From Dysgonomonas mossii DSM 22836 (GTDB taxonomy: Bacteria > Bacteroidota > Bacteroidia > Bacteroidales > Dysgonomonadaceae): 64,000 nt of DNA. The stretch covers positions 554,528-618,527 of the forward strand of contig NZ_GL892006.1 of NCBI RefSeq assembly GCF_000213575.1. Reading direction: 5' to 3'. How positions within the stretch are numbered: position 1 is the first letter of the stretch; the number at the start of each line of letters is the position of its first letter. The notes beneath the pieces were generated by a model. The model was not told the origin of the DNA and ran no database searches. It saw only the letters and a program-made list of their open reading frames with translations. The translations under genes were made by a program, and so were the position numbers. Shown in pieces: positions 17,945 through 27,227 of the stretch.

Positions 17945-19300
17945 TTACTTCAAAAGGTGACGAACTTTTTCCATAGGCTCGTCTACAAAATGATCTCTAT
18001 TTTTTATCTTTTCAGGGAAGCGTACATGGTATTCGAACTCTTCGCGGAAATGGCGTATTGCTGCTGCAACCGGCCATGATGCCGCATCACCGAGAGGACA
18101 AATCGTATTGCCTTCAATCTTACTTTGTATGCTCCATAGCAGGTCGATGTCTTCTTCTCTACCCTGTCCTGTTTCGATGCGATGAAGTATTTTATCCATC
18201 CATCCTGTACCTTCACGACACGGAGAACATTGCCCACAGCTTTCGTGATGGAAGAAACGAGAAAAATTCCATGTATTACGAACGATACATGCTGTATCAT
18301 TGTACACGATGAAACCTCCCGATCCGAGAGAAGAGCCGGTTACGAAACCACCGTCAGCCAGTGATTCATAGCTGATCAAACGATCTTCACCATTTGCTGT
18401 TTTAAATATATATTGAGGAGGTAAGATCGGAACCGAACACCCGCCGGGTATTACAGCCTTTAGCGGACGATCGTCTAGCATACCACCGCAATATTCGTCT
18501 GAATTGAAAAATTCATCGACAGTCAAACCTAATTCTATTTCATACACACCGGGATTCTTAATATGACCCGAAGCTGACATCAGCTTGGTTCCTGTAGATT
18601 TTCCTACACCAATTTTAGCATATTCAGCACCGCCATTGTTTATAATCCACGAAACAGTAGAAATAGACTCCACATTGTTCACCACTGTAGGCTCACCCCA
18701 CAACCCGCTAACAGCAGGGAATGGCGGTTTGATACGCGGATTACCACGCTTACCTTCGAGTGATTCTATCAGGGCTGTTTCTTCTCCGCAAATATATGCT
18801 CCTGCTCCGCAATGTACATACAAGTCGAGATTATAGCCTGTACCCAATATATTTTTGCCCAGCCAACCATTGGCATAAGCTTCCTTTATTGCTTTTTCTA
18901 ATATCTTGAATATCCACATATATTCGCCGCGGATATAGATATATGATAAATTAGCTTCTAATGCGTAACTGGAAACAATAGCACCTTCGATTAGCAAATG
19001 CGGAATATGATGCATCAAGAAGCGGTCTTTGAATGTACCGGGTTCCGATTCATCGGCATTTACAACCAAGTGGCGAGGCTTGCCGGACTTCTTATCGATA
19101 AAGCTCCACTTGAGCCCCATCGGGAAACCTGCACCTCCACGGCCTCTTACCCCTGAGGTCTTCACTTCTTCTACAACCTCATCGGGGGTCATAGTTTTCA
19201 GCGCTTTCTCCACAGACGCATATCCGCCATTCTTGCGATAAACTTCGTATTCCGCTATTCCCGGAATATCTAATTTCTCTAATAATATTTTTCTAGCCAT
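17945..19300 (-). CDS. nuoF: NADH-quinone oxidoreductase subunit F, NADH and FMN site
   Basis: NuoF is the NADH-oxidising flavoprotein of complex I. The 451 residues have VRGRGGAGFPMGLKW (51-65) for nucleotide binding, NADESEPGTFKDR for FMN, and GAGAYICGEETALIESLEGKR in the same fold. The N3 [4Fe-4S] site has Cys 355, 358 and 361 in ESCGQCSPCREG, and a fourth Cys in NTICPLGD. It sits 5 bases after nuoE. Its presence shows that this complex I can take electrons from NADH directly. Confidence 0.97.
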   Translation of the reverse strand: MARKILLEKLDIPGIAEYEVYRKNGGYASVEKALKTMTPDEVVEEVKTSGVRGRGGAGFPMGLKWSFIDKKSGKPRHLVVNADESEPGTFKDRFLMHHIPHLLIEGAIVSSYALEANLSYIYIRGEYMWIFKILEKAIKEAYANGWLGKNILGTGYNLDLYVHCGAGAYICGEETALIESLEGKRGNPRIKPPFPAVSGLWGEPTVVNNVESISTVSWIINNGGAEYAKIGVGKSTGTKLMSASGHIKNPGVYEIELGLTVDEFFNSDEYCGGMLDDRPLKAVIPGGCSVPILPPQYIFKTANGEDRLISYESLADGGFVTGSSLGSGGFIVYNDTACIVRNTWNFSRFFHHESCGQCSPCREGTGWMDKILHRIETGQGREEDIDLLWSIQSKIEGNTICPLGDAASWPVAAAIRHFREEFEYHVRFPEKIKNRDHFVDEPMEKVRHLLK

Positions 19301-19305
19301 CGCAA

Positions 19306-19836
19306 TTAATATAGGTTTACTTTTCCTTGTTTACAATCTTCGATCAGTGTATCAATCTTTTCTTTGTTAAGATTTTCATGATAGTTGTCTCCCAACTGAA
19401 GCATAGGACCGTAGCCACATGCTCCAAGGCACTCTACCCCTACTACACTGAACATCCCGTCAGGTGTTATTTCACCGGGTTTAACACCCAGTTTCTGACA
19501 GGTATATTCCATTAAGTTTTCGCCACCACGCAAGCCACAACAAGCGGTACGGCAAAACTCAAACATATATTTAGCTATCGGTTTCTGATTGAACATCGAA
19601 TAAAATGTTACTACTTCATAAACTTCGATAGGTGTAATCTCCAATATCTCGGCTACTTTATCCATCAGTTCGAGGCTCAGCCAATTGTCATGAGCATCCT
19701 GTACGGCATGAAGCACGGGTAGTAAAGCAGATTTCTTTTTATCGGCAGGGTAATGGCTCAACAATTCATTGATACGGGCCATCAGGCTCTCCGACATATT
19801 TATTACTTGTGTATATTCTTTAGTTTCCATTGACAT
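19306..19836 (-). CDS. nuoE: NADH-quinone oxidoreductase subunit E, thioredoxin-like [2Fe-2S]
   Basis: NuoE pairs with NuoF and holds cluster N1a. The 176 residues have an N-terminal helical part, then the thioredoxin-like domain with Cys 95 and 100 in EFCRTACCGLRGG and Cys 136 and 140 in VECLGACGYGPM. A third Cys at 99 is extra. It begins two bases after nuoD. Either Met1 or Met3 may be the start. Confidence 0.96.
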   Translation of the reverse strand: MSMETKEYTQVINMSESLMARINELLSHYPADKKKSALLPVLHAVQDAHDNWLSLELMDKVAEILEITPIEVYEVVTFYSMFNQKPIAKYMFEFCRTACCGLRGGENLMEYTCQKLGVKPGEITPDGMFSVVGVECLGACGYGPMLQLGDNYHENLNKEKIDTLIEDCKQGKVNLY

Positions 19837-19838
19837 GA

Positions 19839-21074
19839 TTATGCATCTAATTCTCCGGCAATAACATTAATACTTGAAAGCGTGGCAACAGCATCCGAAA
19901 ACATCCCGCCTTTTATCATTTCAGGGAACGCCTGATAATAGATAAAACACGGTCTGCGGAAGTGCACCCTGAAAGGAGCTCGTGAACCATCGGTAATAAG
20001 ATAAATACCCAGTTCTCCATTAGCACCTTCTACGGCGTGATATACTTCTGCTATAGGAACAGGAACTTCACCCATCACAATCTTGAAGTGTTGGATAAGC
20101 TGCTCCATCTGTGTATATACTTCTTCTTTTGGAGGAAGGTAATAGTCTGGTACATCTGCATGGAAGCTACCATCAGGCATATTATCGCGAGCCTGACGAA
20201 TTATGCTCAAGCTTTCTTTTATCTCTGCTGCACGTACACACCAACGATCGTATGTATCGCCGGATGAGCCTACAGGTACTTTAAAATCAAAATCTTGGTA
20301 TGAACTATATGGATTCGCTACACGCACGTCGTAATCGACTCCGGCAGCACGCAGGTTAGGTCCTGTAAACCCATAGTTTATAGCCTTTTCGGCTGATATA
20401 GCACCTACACCAACGATACGATCCATAAAGATACGGTTGCGGATAAACAGTCTCTCCAACTGATCCCATGCTTTAGGGAAGCCTTCGATAAACTCGTCTA
20501 ACTTACGCCATGCAGCTTCGCTCCAGTCTCTTTCGAATCCACCTATACGCCCCATGTTTGTAGTCAAACGTGCACCACATATTTCTTCATAAATCTCGTA
20601 TGCCAACTCCCTGTATTGCATTACATACAAGAAAGGAGTATATGCACCAAGGTCGACCCCCAAGATAGAGTTACATATCAGGTGATCGGTAATACGTGCC
20701 AGTTCCATCACGATAACACGCATATATTGCGCACGTTTAGGAACTTCTACGCCAAGTGACTTTTCTACAGTCATCCACCATGCCATATTATTGAGAGGGG
20801 CAGAACAATAGTTAAGACGATCGGTCAGGGTTGTAATCTGATAGAAAGTGCGGTGTTCTGCAATCTTCTCAAATGCACGGTGAATATAACCGATAGTGGT
20901 ATCCGCATCCAGAATGCGCTCGCCATCCATCAGCAATATATTTTGAAACACACCATGGGTAGAAGGGTGAGTTGGCCCGAAGTTAAGAACGGACAACTCT
21001 TTATCATCCCCAAAGGCTTGTTCTTTTATCATTTTCGCAAAGCGATGTTCCGGATTTATTAGTTGATCTGACAT
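19839..21074 (-). CDS. nuoD: NADH-quinone oxidoreductase subunit D
   Basis: This 49-kDa-type subunit lines the quinone site next to NuoB. The 411 residues have LNFGPTHPSTHGVFQNIL (30-47) with the conserved quinone-site His pair, RIGGFERDW, and the C-terminal RAPFRVHFRRPCF block. NuoC is a separate gene here, 12 bases upstream, rather than fused with NuoD. Confidence 0.97.
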   Translation of the reverse strand: MSDQLINPEHRFAKMIKEQAFGDDKELSVLNFGPTHPSTHGVFQNILLMDGERILDADTTIGYIHRAFEKIAEHRTFYQITTLTDRLNYCSAPLNNMAWWMTVEKSLGVEVPKRAQYMRVIVMELARITDHLICNSILGVDLGAYTPFLYVMQYRELAYEIYEEICGARLTTNMGRIGGFERDWSEAAWRKLDEFIEGFPKAWDQLERLFIRNRIFMDRIVGVGAISAEKAINYGFTGPNLRAAGVDYDVRVANPYSSYQDFDFKVPVGSSGDTYDRWCVRAAEIKESLSIIRQARDNMPDGSFHADVPDYYLPPKEEVYTQMEQLIQHFKIVMGEVPVPIAEVYHAVEGANGELGIYLITDGSRAPFRVHFRRPCFIYYQAFPEMIKGGMFSDAVATLSSINVIAGELDA

Positions 21075-21086
21075 TTCCTTACTTTG

Positions 21087-21620
21087 CTATTTAGTTTGTT
21101 CATAATTATTGGGAGTCCTACCAAAGAAGCGGTCATCTTTATCCGTGCGCCCGGCATCCTCAAGCGGATGATCTTTACGCATCGGAAACGACACCATTCC
21201 CTCATCATTAAGTATACGCTTAAGATTGGGATGCCCTTTGAAAATTACCCCGTAGAAATCATAAGTCTCGCGTTCCATCCAATTGGCTGCGGCAAAAACG
21301 TCCACTACAGATTCAACATACGGCCTGTCTCCATCAAGAAACGTTTTCACTCGTACACGCACATTGTCGATCCAGTTGTGAAGCAAATAAACAACAGCAA
21401 ACTGAGCCTTCTTGTCATTATCAGGATAATGCACCCCACATAAGTCTGTCAAGAAGTTGAAACGCAGAGTTTCATCATCTTTCATAAAACGGATTACTTC
21501 TTTGATTACCGCCGGAGCAGCTTCGAAAGTAAAAATATCCCGTTCCATTCTGAAATTCATCACTTCGGTTCCGAATTTCTCGCTCATCTTATTTTCAATA
21601 ACTGTAGTATCGAGAGCCAT
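21087..21620 (-). CDS. nuoC: NADH-quinone oxidoreductase subunit C
   Basis: This is the 30-kDa-type subunit, 177 residues. It shows LTDLCGVHYPD near 45-56 and the signature region ERETYDFYGVIFKGHPNL with RRILxDE-like continuation (KRILNDE). The C-terminus retains the FPMRKDHPLE block. Its ATG shares one base with the nuoB stop (TAATG), pointing to translational coupling. Confidence 0.96.
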   Translation of the reverse strand: MALDTTVIENKMSEKFGTEVMNFRMERDIFTFEAAPAVIKEVIRFMKDDETLRFNFLTDLCGVHYPDNDKKAQFAVVYLLHNWIDNVRVRVKTFLDGDRPYVESVVDVFAAANWMERETYDFYGVIFKGHPNLKRILNDEGMVSFPMRKDHPLEDAGRTDKDDRFFGRTPNNYEQTK

Positions 21621-22171
21621 TATTCAAATTTATATGATTCCAGAAGCTCCTGATATCTTTCCGAGCCTCTACGAAGAATAGATTCATGTTTTACTAACTC
21701 CTGCAATTGCATTACGCCATCCAATATCTGTTCAGGACGTGGAGGGCATCCGGGAACATACACATCTACCGGAATTACCTTATCGATACCTTGCAAAACC
21801 GAGTATGTATCGAAGATACCTCCCGACGAAGCACATGCACCTACTGCAATTACCCATTTAGGTTCGGCCATTTGTTCATATACATGGCGAAGGATAGGAG
21901 CCATCTTTTTAGAAATAGTCCCCATTACCATTAACATATCTGCCTGACGTGGCGAAAAGCTGTTACGCTCTGCCCCAAAACGTCCCATATCGTAAGTAGC
22001 AGCCATTGTAGCCATAAACTCAATCCCGCAACAGGATGTAGCAAATGGCAAAGGCCATAGGGAATTGGCACGAGCCAAACCTATGACGTAGTCAAATTTT
22101 GTAGCAAAAAATCCATGCCCCCTATATCCATCCGGAGCAGGCACTACATTTATATTAGAAGAATTGCTCAT
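21620..22171 (-). CDS. nuoB: NADH-quinone oxidoreductase subunit B, terminal cluster N2
   Basis: NuoB carries cluster N2, the last donor to quinone. The 183 residues include the unusual tandem Cys 47-48 in ATSCCGIEF, Cys 113 in GACASSGG and Cys 142 in VPGCPPRPE, the complete N2 ligand set. It starts 13 bases after nuoA and overlaps nuoC by one base. Confidence 0.97.
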   Translation of the reverse strand: MSNSSNINVVPAPDGYRGHGFFATKFDYVIGLARANSLWPLPFATSCCGIEFMATMAATYDMGRFGAERNSFSPRQADMLMVMGTISKKMAPILRHVYEQMAEPKWVIAVGACASSGGIFDTYSVLQGIDKVIPVDVYVPGCPPRPEQILDGVMQLQELVKHESILRRGSERYQELLESYKFE

Positions 22172-22184
22172 ACTTGTAAAATTT

Positions 22185-22553
22185 TTATCTCTCCCAATCC
22201 AAAGCCTTACGTTTAGCTTCGTACAAGAAACCTACCACAATAATTCCGATAAAGATTCCCATCTTACCAAATCCTTCCCAACTAAGCTCTTTAAAGTTTA
22301 CAGCCCATGGGTACATAAAAATGATCTCGATGTCGAAAAGGACAAACAAGATCGCAACAAGGAAATATTTAACAGGGAACGGAGAACGAGCATCGCCTAT
22401 AGGATCGAGACCGCACTCGAAATTTGCATTTTTCCGTGCACTCCTACGACTTGGACCTAACATCTTAGAAATAAATACCGTAGCAAATACAAATATCGCA
22501 GAAAACGCGATTTGCATCAGAATAGGTATAAAATCATATATACTTGAATTCAT
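22185..22553 (-). CDS. nuoA: NADH-quinone oxidoreductase subunit A; first gene of the nuo operon
   Basis: The 122-residue subunit has three membrane helices. The conserved loop [18 protein letters not shown] (42-59) carries the Cys that shifts between active and inactive states in the family. [11 protein letters not shown] (73-83) carries the acidic pair of the E-channel. A TATCTTTG box at 22590-22597 lies 37 bases upstream and probably drives all fourteen genes. Confidence 0.97.
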   Translation of the reverse strand: MNSSIYDFIPILMQIAFSAIFVFATVFISKMLGPSRRSARKNANFECGLDPIGDARSPFPVKYFLVAILFVLFDIEIIFMYPWAVNFKELSWEGFGKMGIFIGIIVVGFLYEAKRKALDWER

Positions 22554-22589
22554 ATCCTTAATTTTAACACACTTTGTTTTTACAGATTA

Positions 22590-22597
22590 CAAAGATA
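22590..22597 (-). promoter_or_regulatory. Putative -7 box of the nuo operon
   Basis: TATCTTTG on the minus strand, a full match to TAnnTTTG. Candidate TTTG -33 elements at 22612-22615 and 22622-22625 have spacings of 14 and 24, neither ideal. Confidence 0.55.
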
Positions 22598-23039
22598 CTC
22601 TATTTATTTCTCAAAAAAGAACAAAATGACTCATATATTTTATCAATAAGTCAATAAACAAATGGCATCAGAAGCCAAAATGCAGCATTTTGTCAAGTGC
22701 AGTTTGCAATATTGTCTTTATAAAAAAACATTATTATTGTGAAAAGAATAACATCAATTTAAGAAATAATTTTTTAACATTTAAGACTATTTTAGATCTA
22801 TTTTAGATGCAAGTTTTCATTTGCGAAAATGATTTATTTAAACCAACAGCCCCAATTGTGCTATACACACAGAGATTGCCACGGAGAGTAATACGCAAAG
22901 ATAGATATAGAGACAATATCAGACAGTTTTCCATAAACAAAAAAAATGTTATAAGACATAGCTATCTTTTAACATAATTAATATTTTATTTCATACATTT
23001 ACATAATTTATGATCTATCAACATCTCAATAACCAAACA
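22598..23039. other. Divergent intergenic region between nuoA and the DUF3857 genes
   Basis: This AT-rich stretch of about 440 bases has no convincing gene. It should hold control sites for both directions. The clearest structure is a perfect tandem duplication of an 11-base unit at 22787-22797 and 22798-22808. Near 22995-23002 TACATTTA is one base off the -7 consensus for the plus-strand gene. Confidence 0.5.
22787..22808. repeat. Two tandem copies of CTATTTTAGAT
   Basis: Two exact, directly adjacent copies of an 11-base unit, about one helical turn apart, in the divergent nuoA/DUF3857 region. Could be an operator pair or chance in AT-rich DNA. Confidence 0.6.
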
Positions 23040-25028
23040 ATGAAGACAACTTACTTATTAGCTATAATGCTATGTTTTATTTTTCTGTTTCAGGTTCAGG
23101 AAAGTCATTCCCAGTCTAAGTATGGCAATGCAACTATGGATGAACTGAATATGACCGTATATCCGGAGGACACAACAGCCTCGGCAGTTATCCTACTCAA
23201 AAAAGGGGACTTAAGGTTTATCTTTAGCGAACTGTATGGATTTCAGTTTGAATACGCCATACAAGTTAAAATAAAAATCTTGAAGACAGAAGGTCTTGAT
23301 TGGTGTAACCAAGAAATATCATACTATGAGACCAATAGATCAACGAAAGAGCAAATTAATGGCCTATCGGGTACAACATACAATCTTGAAGATGGAAAAA
23401 TTACAAAAACAAAACTTGCGAAGGAATTCATTACCGACGAGGATATTGACAACACATTGAAAGTAAAGAAATTCTCTATGCCTGCGGCAAAAGTAGGATC
23501 TGTGATCGAGTATAAATATACAATCGTATCAGACTACTATTACAACTTAAGAGACTTCCGATTTCAAGAGTCTATCCCTATTGCTTATGTGAACTTTGAG
23601 GCTAAAATTCCGGAATACTTCCGATACAACATCAACTATCAGGGATATGCCAAATTAAACTCCGTTAAAGAGCCGGACAATGAATCTTTCCATATAAGAT
23701 ATAAAGACGACTATGGACGTTTACAAGCAACGACCGTAAGATGTAATGCCGAAACGCTAAAAAGCGAAGGCTTCAATATTCCGGCAATGAAAAAAGAAGC
23801 ATATCTATGGACGATAAATGATTATATAACACAAGTATCCTTTGAGCTAAAAAGTATACAAATGCCGTATAGTATGACAAAAAACATGTCTAACTCATGG
23901 GAAACTATAGACAAAGATATCCTTTCGAGCTCACTTGGAAGCAACATGAAAAAGGCCGATCTGTTTAAAGAAGAAATAGCTAAAGGAGAGACGACCCTTA
24001 AACGGGCAAAAGAAATACAAGATATGGTTAAATATCGGGTAAAATGGAATGATAAGAGAGCTATCGTTCCGGGTAATCTAAAAGATGCTCTTAAAGATGG
24101 CATAGGCAGCAGTGCTGATGTAAACTTTTTACTCATAAATGCTCTAAAAGCAGGAGGATTCGACGCATACCCTGTTATACTCAGTACCAGAACAAACGGA
24201 AGATTGCCAATATCCCATCCTAGTATAACGGCATTTAATTATGTAATTACAGCACTGAAGATAGATTCACTTATGTACTATACCGATGCGTCTGCTAAGT
24301 ATGGAGACTGGAACTTACTGCCTGAAAAGTGCATGGTCCCTCAAGCACGTATAATGAGTGAGAGTGGCGGCAGATGGGTTAATCTTAGCAACGTTTCGAA
24401 TGGCTCTGCATTAAAAACAGCAAAATTCATATTCAATGACTCCAAATATATAGGAACTATAACAGATACCAGAAAAGGTAATGCAGCCTATGACTTGAAA
24501 GTATCTTATTACAATCACAAGAATAAAGAAGACTTCATCGAATCATTAGCAAAGAAGACAAATTGTAAGATCGACAGTTTTTCAGTTTCAGCTATAGATG
24601 ATACTTCAGCTCCTATAAAGATGGAATATACACAGGTTGCGGACGCCAGCTTAGGGGATGATTTCTTATACATCAATCCAATGATGGAAAAACATATTGC
24701 CGAAAATCCTTTTCAAAGGGAGAAAAGGGAATACCCTGTAGAGTTCGATTATTTGACAAATTACCTCCAAGTTGTAGATATAGAAATACCTGAAGGATAT
24801 GTAGTCGACGAGTTGCCGCAGGCTGCTAAATTAGTATTAAATGATAACGATATCGTTTTGACATATCGTCTGGCTCAGGCCGGAAATGCAATTAAATTGC
24901 ATTATCAATTCCAATTAAAGAAATTAACGTTCTTACCTGAAGAGTACGAGTCATTAAAAGACTTTTATGCTAAAATTGTAGCTAAAAACAGCGAGCAGAT
25001 CGTTTTGAAAAAGGCCTCTGCAATTTAA
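23040..25028 (+). CDS. Exported DUF3857/transglutaminase-like protein with catalytic Cys and His replaced
   Basis: The 662-residue protein has a signal peptide (about 1-25), an N-terminal DUF3857-type beta domain, a transglutaminase-like core at about 320-430 and a C-terminal DUF3858-like part. In the core, the usual GDCKD is G356-S-S-A-D360, so the nucleophilic Cys is Ser358, and the usual FDH is FNY with Tyr401. The later YTDAS Asp remains. It is therefore probably non-catalytic and binding or structural. The frame opens at 23010, but the ATG at 23040 starts the signal peptide directly. The neighbour 15 bases downstream is a paralogue with an intact triad. Confidence 0.85.
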   Translation: MKTTYLLAIMLCFIFLFQVQESHSQSKYGNATMDELNMTVYPEDTTASAVILLKKGDLRFIFSELYGFQFEYAIQVKIKILKTEGLDWCNQEISYYETNRSTKEQINGLSGTTYNLEDGKITKTKLAKEFITDEDIDNTLKVKKFSMPAAKVGSVIEYKYTIVSDYYYNLRDFRFQESIPIAYVNFEAKIPEYFRYNINYQGYAKLNSVKEPDNESFHIRYKDDYGRLQATTVRCNAETLKSEGFNIPAMKKEAYLWTINDYITQVSFELKSIQMPYSMTKNMSNSWETIDKDILSSSLGSNMKKADLFKEEIAKGETTLKRAKEIQDMVKYRVKWNDKRAIVPGNLKDALKDGIGSSADVNFLLINALKAGGFDAYPVILSTRTNGRLPISHPSITAFNYVITALKIDSLMYYTDASAKYGDWNLLPEKCMVPQARIMSESGGRWVNLSNVSNGSALKTAKFIFNDSKYIGTITDTRKGNAAYDLKVSYYNHKNKEDFIESLAKKTNCKIDSFSVSAIDDTSAPIKMEYTQVADASLGDDFLYINPMMEKHIAENPFQREKREYPVEFDYLTNYLQVVDIEIPEGYVVDELPQAAKLVLNDNDIVLTYRLAQAGNAIKLHYQFQLKKLTFLPEEYESLKDFYAKIVAKNSEQIVLKKASAI

Positions 25029-25043
25029 AATGCTTGTCTCAAT

Positions 25044-26936
25044 ATGAATATCAGATATATATTTGCATGTGTTCTCTTATTTATCCTATCCCAAACGCAA
25101 GCCTATGGGCAATTTGTTATACAAAAGGTTGATAGTTTGCGAGAGAACGCATGTGCCATCGTAGATAATTATTCTGCAGTATTTAGTCAAACTGATTTGA
25201 ATAATGCAACACTGTCAGTGAGTAAGGTAATAACTATCCTAAATGAACAGGGAGAGGAATATGGTTACTTCAACGAAACGTATGATAAATTCAGGGAATT
25301 GAAGGATTTCTCGGGTGTAATAAAAAACATGTCGGGGACTGTAGTCAAGAAAATAGGAAAAAAAGACTTGATATCTTCATCCTTATCTGAACATTTAAGT
25401 ACCGACGACTACTCTATGTTCTATGAATATAAGAACCCTACATACCCTTATACTATAGAGTATACCTATCAGGAAAAATGGAAGAATGGTATTTTATACT
25501 ATCCAGCTTTCGCACCAATCAATGGAAGTCTGTTATCTCTAAAACAAGCTAGCTATAAGATTGAACTCCCGATAGGAATGAATCTTCGCTACCATACTAA
25601 TTATTCTTGTAATATCAAAGATGAAACTGTAGGCAATAAGCATATATATTCGCTATCACTCGAAAACATAAAAGCGATCGACAGGGAACCGTATGCTCCT
25701 CCATTCCGCGAAATAGTACCAAGAGTATTGTTAATGCCGAATGATTTCTGCTACGATTCAACCTGTGGCAATTTGTCAAACTGGGAAAATCACGGCAAAT
25801 GGATATCAAGCTTGTTAACAGGGAAAGATATTCTTCCTGCCGATTTTGTGATTAAAATCAAAGATCTCACAAAAGATGCAAAAAACGATAGAGAAAAGGT
25901 GGCGATTCTTTATCAATATCTACAGAATAACACAAGATATGTCAGCATACAATTGGGTATAGGAGGCTATCAACCTATCGATGCAACATCTGTAAGTAAA
26001 AGTGGATTTGGCGACTGTAAGGGCTTAACCAATTTAATGATGGCCATGCTAAAAGCCGTTGATATACCTTCCAATTACAGCATAGTAAGTACGAGAGAAA
26101 AGGATATATTACCAGACTTTCCTAATTTCAATCAGTTTGACCATGTTATTCTACTAGTCCCACTCAAGAACGATAGTATTTGGCTGGAATGTACAAGCCA
26201 GACGCTCCCCTTTGGATATATACATGATAAAATTGCAGGCCATAATAGCCTTATTATAACGAATGAAGGAGGCAAAATGTGCCGTTTACCCGAATATAAA
26301 GACGATCAAAATTATCAGGTATCAAAGCTAGATATAGATATATCCGAAAACGGAATGGCTAAAGGCAAAATGCAGTTTACAGAACATTTACATTTGTACT
26401 ACAAGTTTTCTTATTGGATGACATCTAAAGACAGAGAAAAAGAGATGAACTACATCAATGCGAATATGAATATGCCAAAAGTAAAGATTTCACAGATCGA
26501 AGTCTCTGAATACAGATCGTCGCTACCATCATGTACATTGTCTGCGAATTTCGAAGCTGAAGACTTTGTGAACAAAACGGGAACCCGATTATTTGCATCT
26601 GTATGCCCTTTGAGAAAAGGTAATTATAATATATTTACATCTTCTACACGGAAACAGGATATCGTAATAGAAGACGGATATTCTGATTGCGATTCTATCA
26701 CATTCAATATTCCTGAGACATATACTATTGAGTCATTACCTAAAGACATCTTGATAGAGACTCCATTTGGGAAGCTAAAGACACAATGCAAGGTGGAAGA
26801 TCATAAAATTACATATATACAGAATATAGATATTTTTACAGGAAGGTATGACAAATCGAGCTACAACGAAATCAAATCCTTTTTCTCAGAAATAAATTCA
26901 GCAATAAAGAGAAAACTCGTATTAAAGAAAATCTGA
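25044..26936 (+). CDS. Exported DUF3857/transglutaminase-like protein with intact Cys-His core
   Basis: The 630-residue protein has a signal peptide ending near QAYG and the same three-part plan as the gene before it. The core contains GFGDCKGLTNLMMAML with Cys325, QFDHVI with His367 and WLECTSQTLPFG for the third polar residue. Family knowledge suggests a periplasmic papain-like or transglutaminase-type fold acting on an unknown substrate. The two genes are 15 bases apart and end at a strong hairpin, so they form one transcript. Substrate and reaction cannot be told from sequence. Confidence 0.85.
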   Translation: MNIRYIFACVLLFILSQTQAYGQFVIQKVDSLRENACAIVDNYSAVFSQTDLNNATLSVSKVITILNEQGEEYGYFNETYDKFRELKDFSGVIKNMSGTVVKKIGKKDLISSSLSEHLSTDDYSMFYEYKNPTYPYTIEYTYQEKWKNGILYYPAFAPINGSLLSLKQASYKIELPIGMNLRYHTNYSCNIKDETVGNKHIYSLSLENIKAIDREPYAPPFREIVPRVLLMPNDFCYDSTCGNLSNWENHGKWISSLLTGKDILPADFVIKIKDLTKDAKNDREKVAILYQYLQNNTRYVSIQLGIGGYQPIDATSVSKSGFGDCKGLTNLMMAMLKAVDIPSNYSIVSTREKDILPDFPNFNQFDHVILLVPLKNDSIWLECTSQTLPFGYIHDKIAGHNSLIITNEGGKMCRLPEYKDDQNYQVSKLDIDISENGMAKGKMQFTEHLHLYYKFSYWMTSKDREKEMNYINANMNMPKVKISQIEVSEYRSSLPSCTLSANFEAEDFVNKTGTRLFASVCPLRKGNYNIFTSSTRKQDIVIEDGYSDCDSITFNIPETYTIESLPKDILIETPFGKLKTQCKVEDHKITYIQNIDIFTGRYDKSSYNEIKSFFSEINSAIKRKLVLKKI

Positions 26937-26972
26937 TAAAATAGGAATAAGAATAAGTTAATACGAAATAGA

Positions 26973-27014
26973 ATAAAGCTGGAAGCTGCTAGGTAGCTTC
27001 CAGCTTTATCTTTT
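26973..27014 (+). terminator. Terminator after the DUF3857 pair
   Basis: Perfect 15-bp stem, ATAAAGCTGGAAGCT at 26973-26987 with AGCTTCCAGCTTTAT at 26995-27009, a 7-base loop and CTTTT after it. Confidence 0.85.
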
Positions 27015-27171
27015 AATAACACATTTTAGCACACCGACAAAGTTTAACAAATGCTCTATACTTGCTTAGGGTAGAGAATATATGGCAATATCAAATCAGC
27101 CAGCATATCTTAAGCATATCATTATCTAAAATCGTTCTTTTATCGAGTATTGCATCAATACGAAACAAAAA

Positions 27172-27200
27172 AAAAGAGTGGAGATATACTCCACTCTTTT
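27172..27200 (-). terminator. Terminator after the ompA-like gene
   Basis: Perfect 12-bp stem, AAAAGAGTGGAG at 27172-27183 with CTCCACTCTTTT at 27189-27200, and a 5-base loop. On the minus strand it is followed by a long T run. The roughly 155 bases between this and the plus-strand terminator hold no recognised gene. Confidence 0.88.
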
Positions 27201-27227
27201 CTATTCTTATATTTTCGTTAGCCGAAA

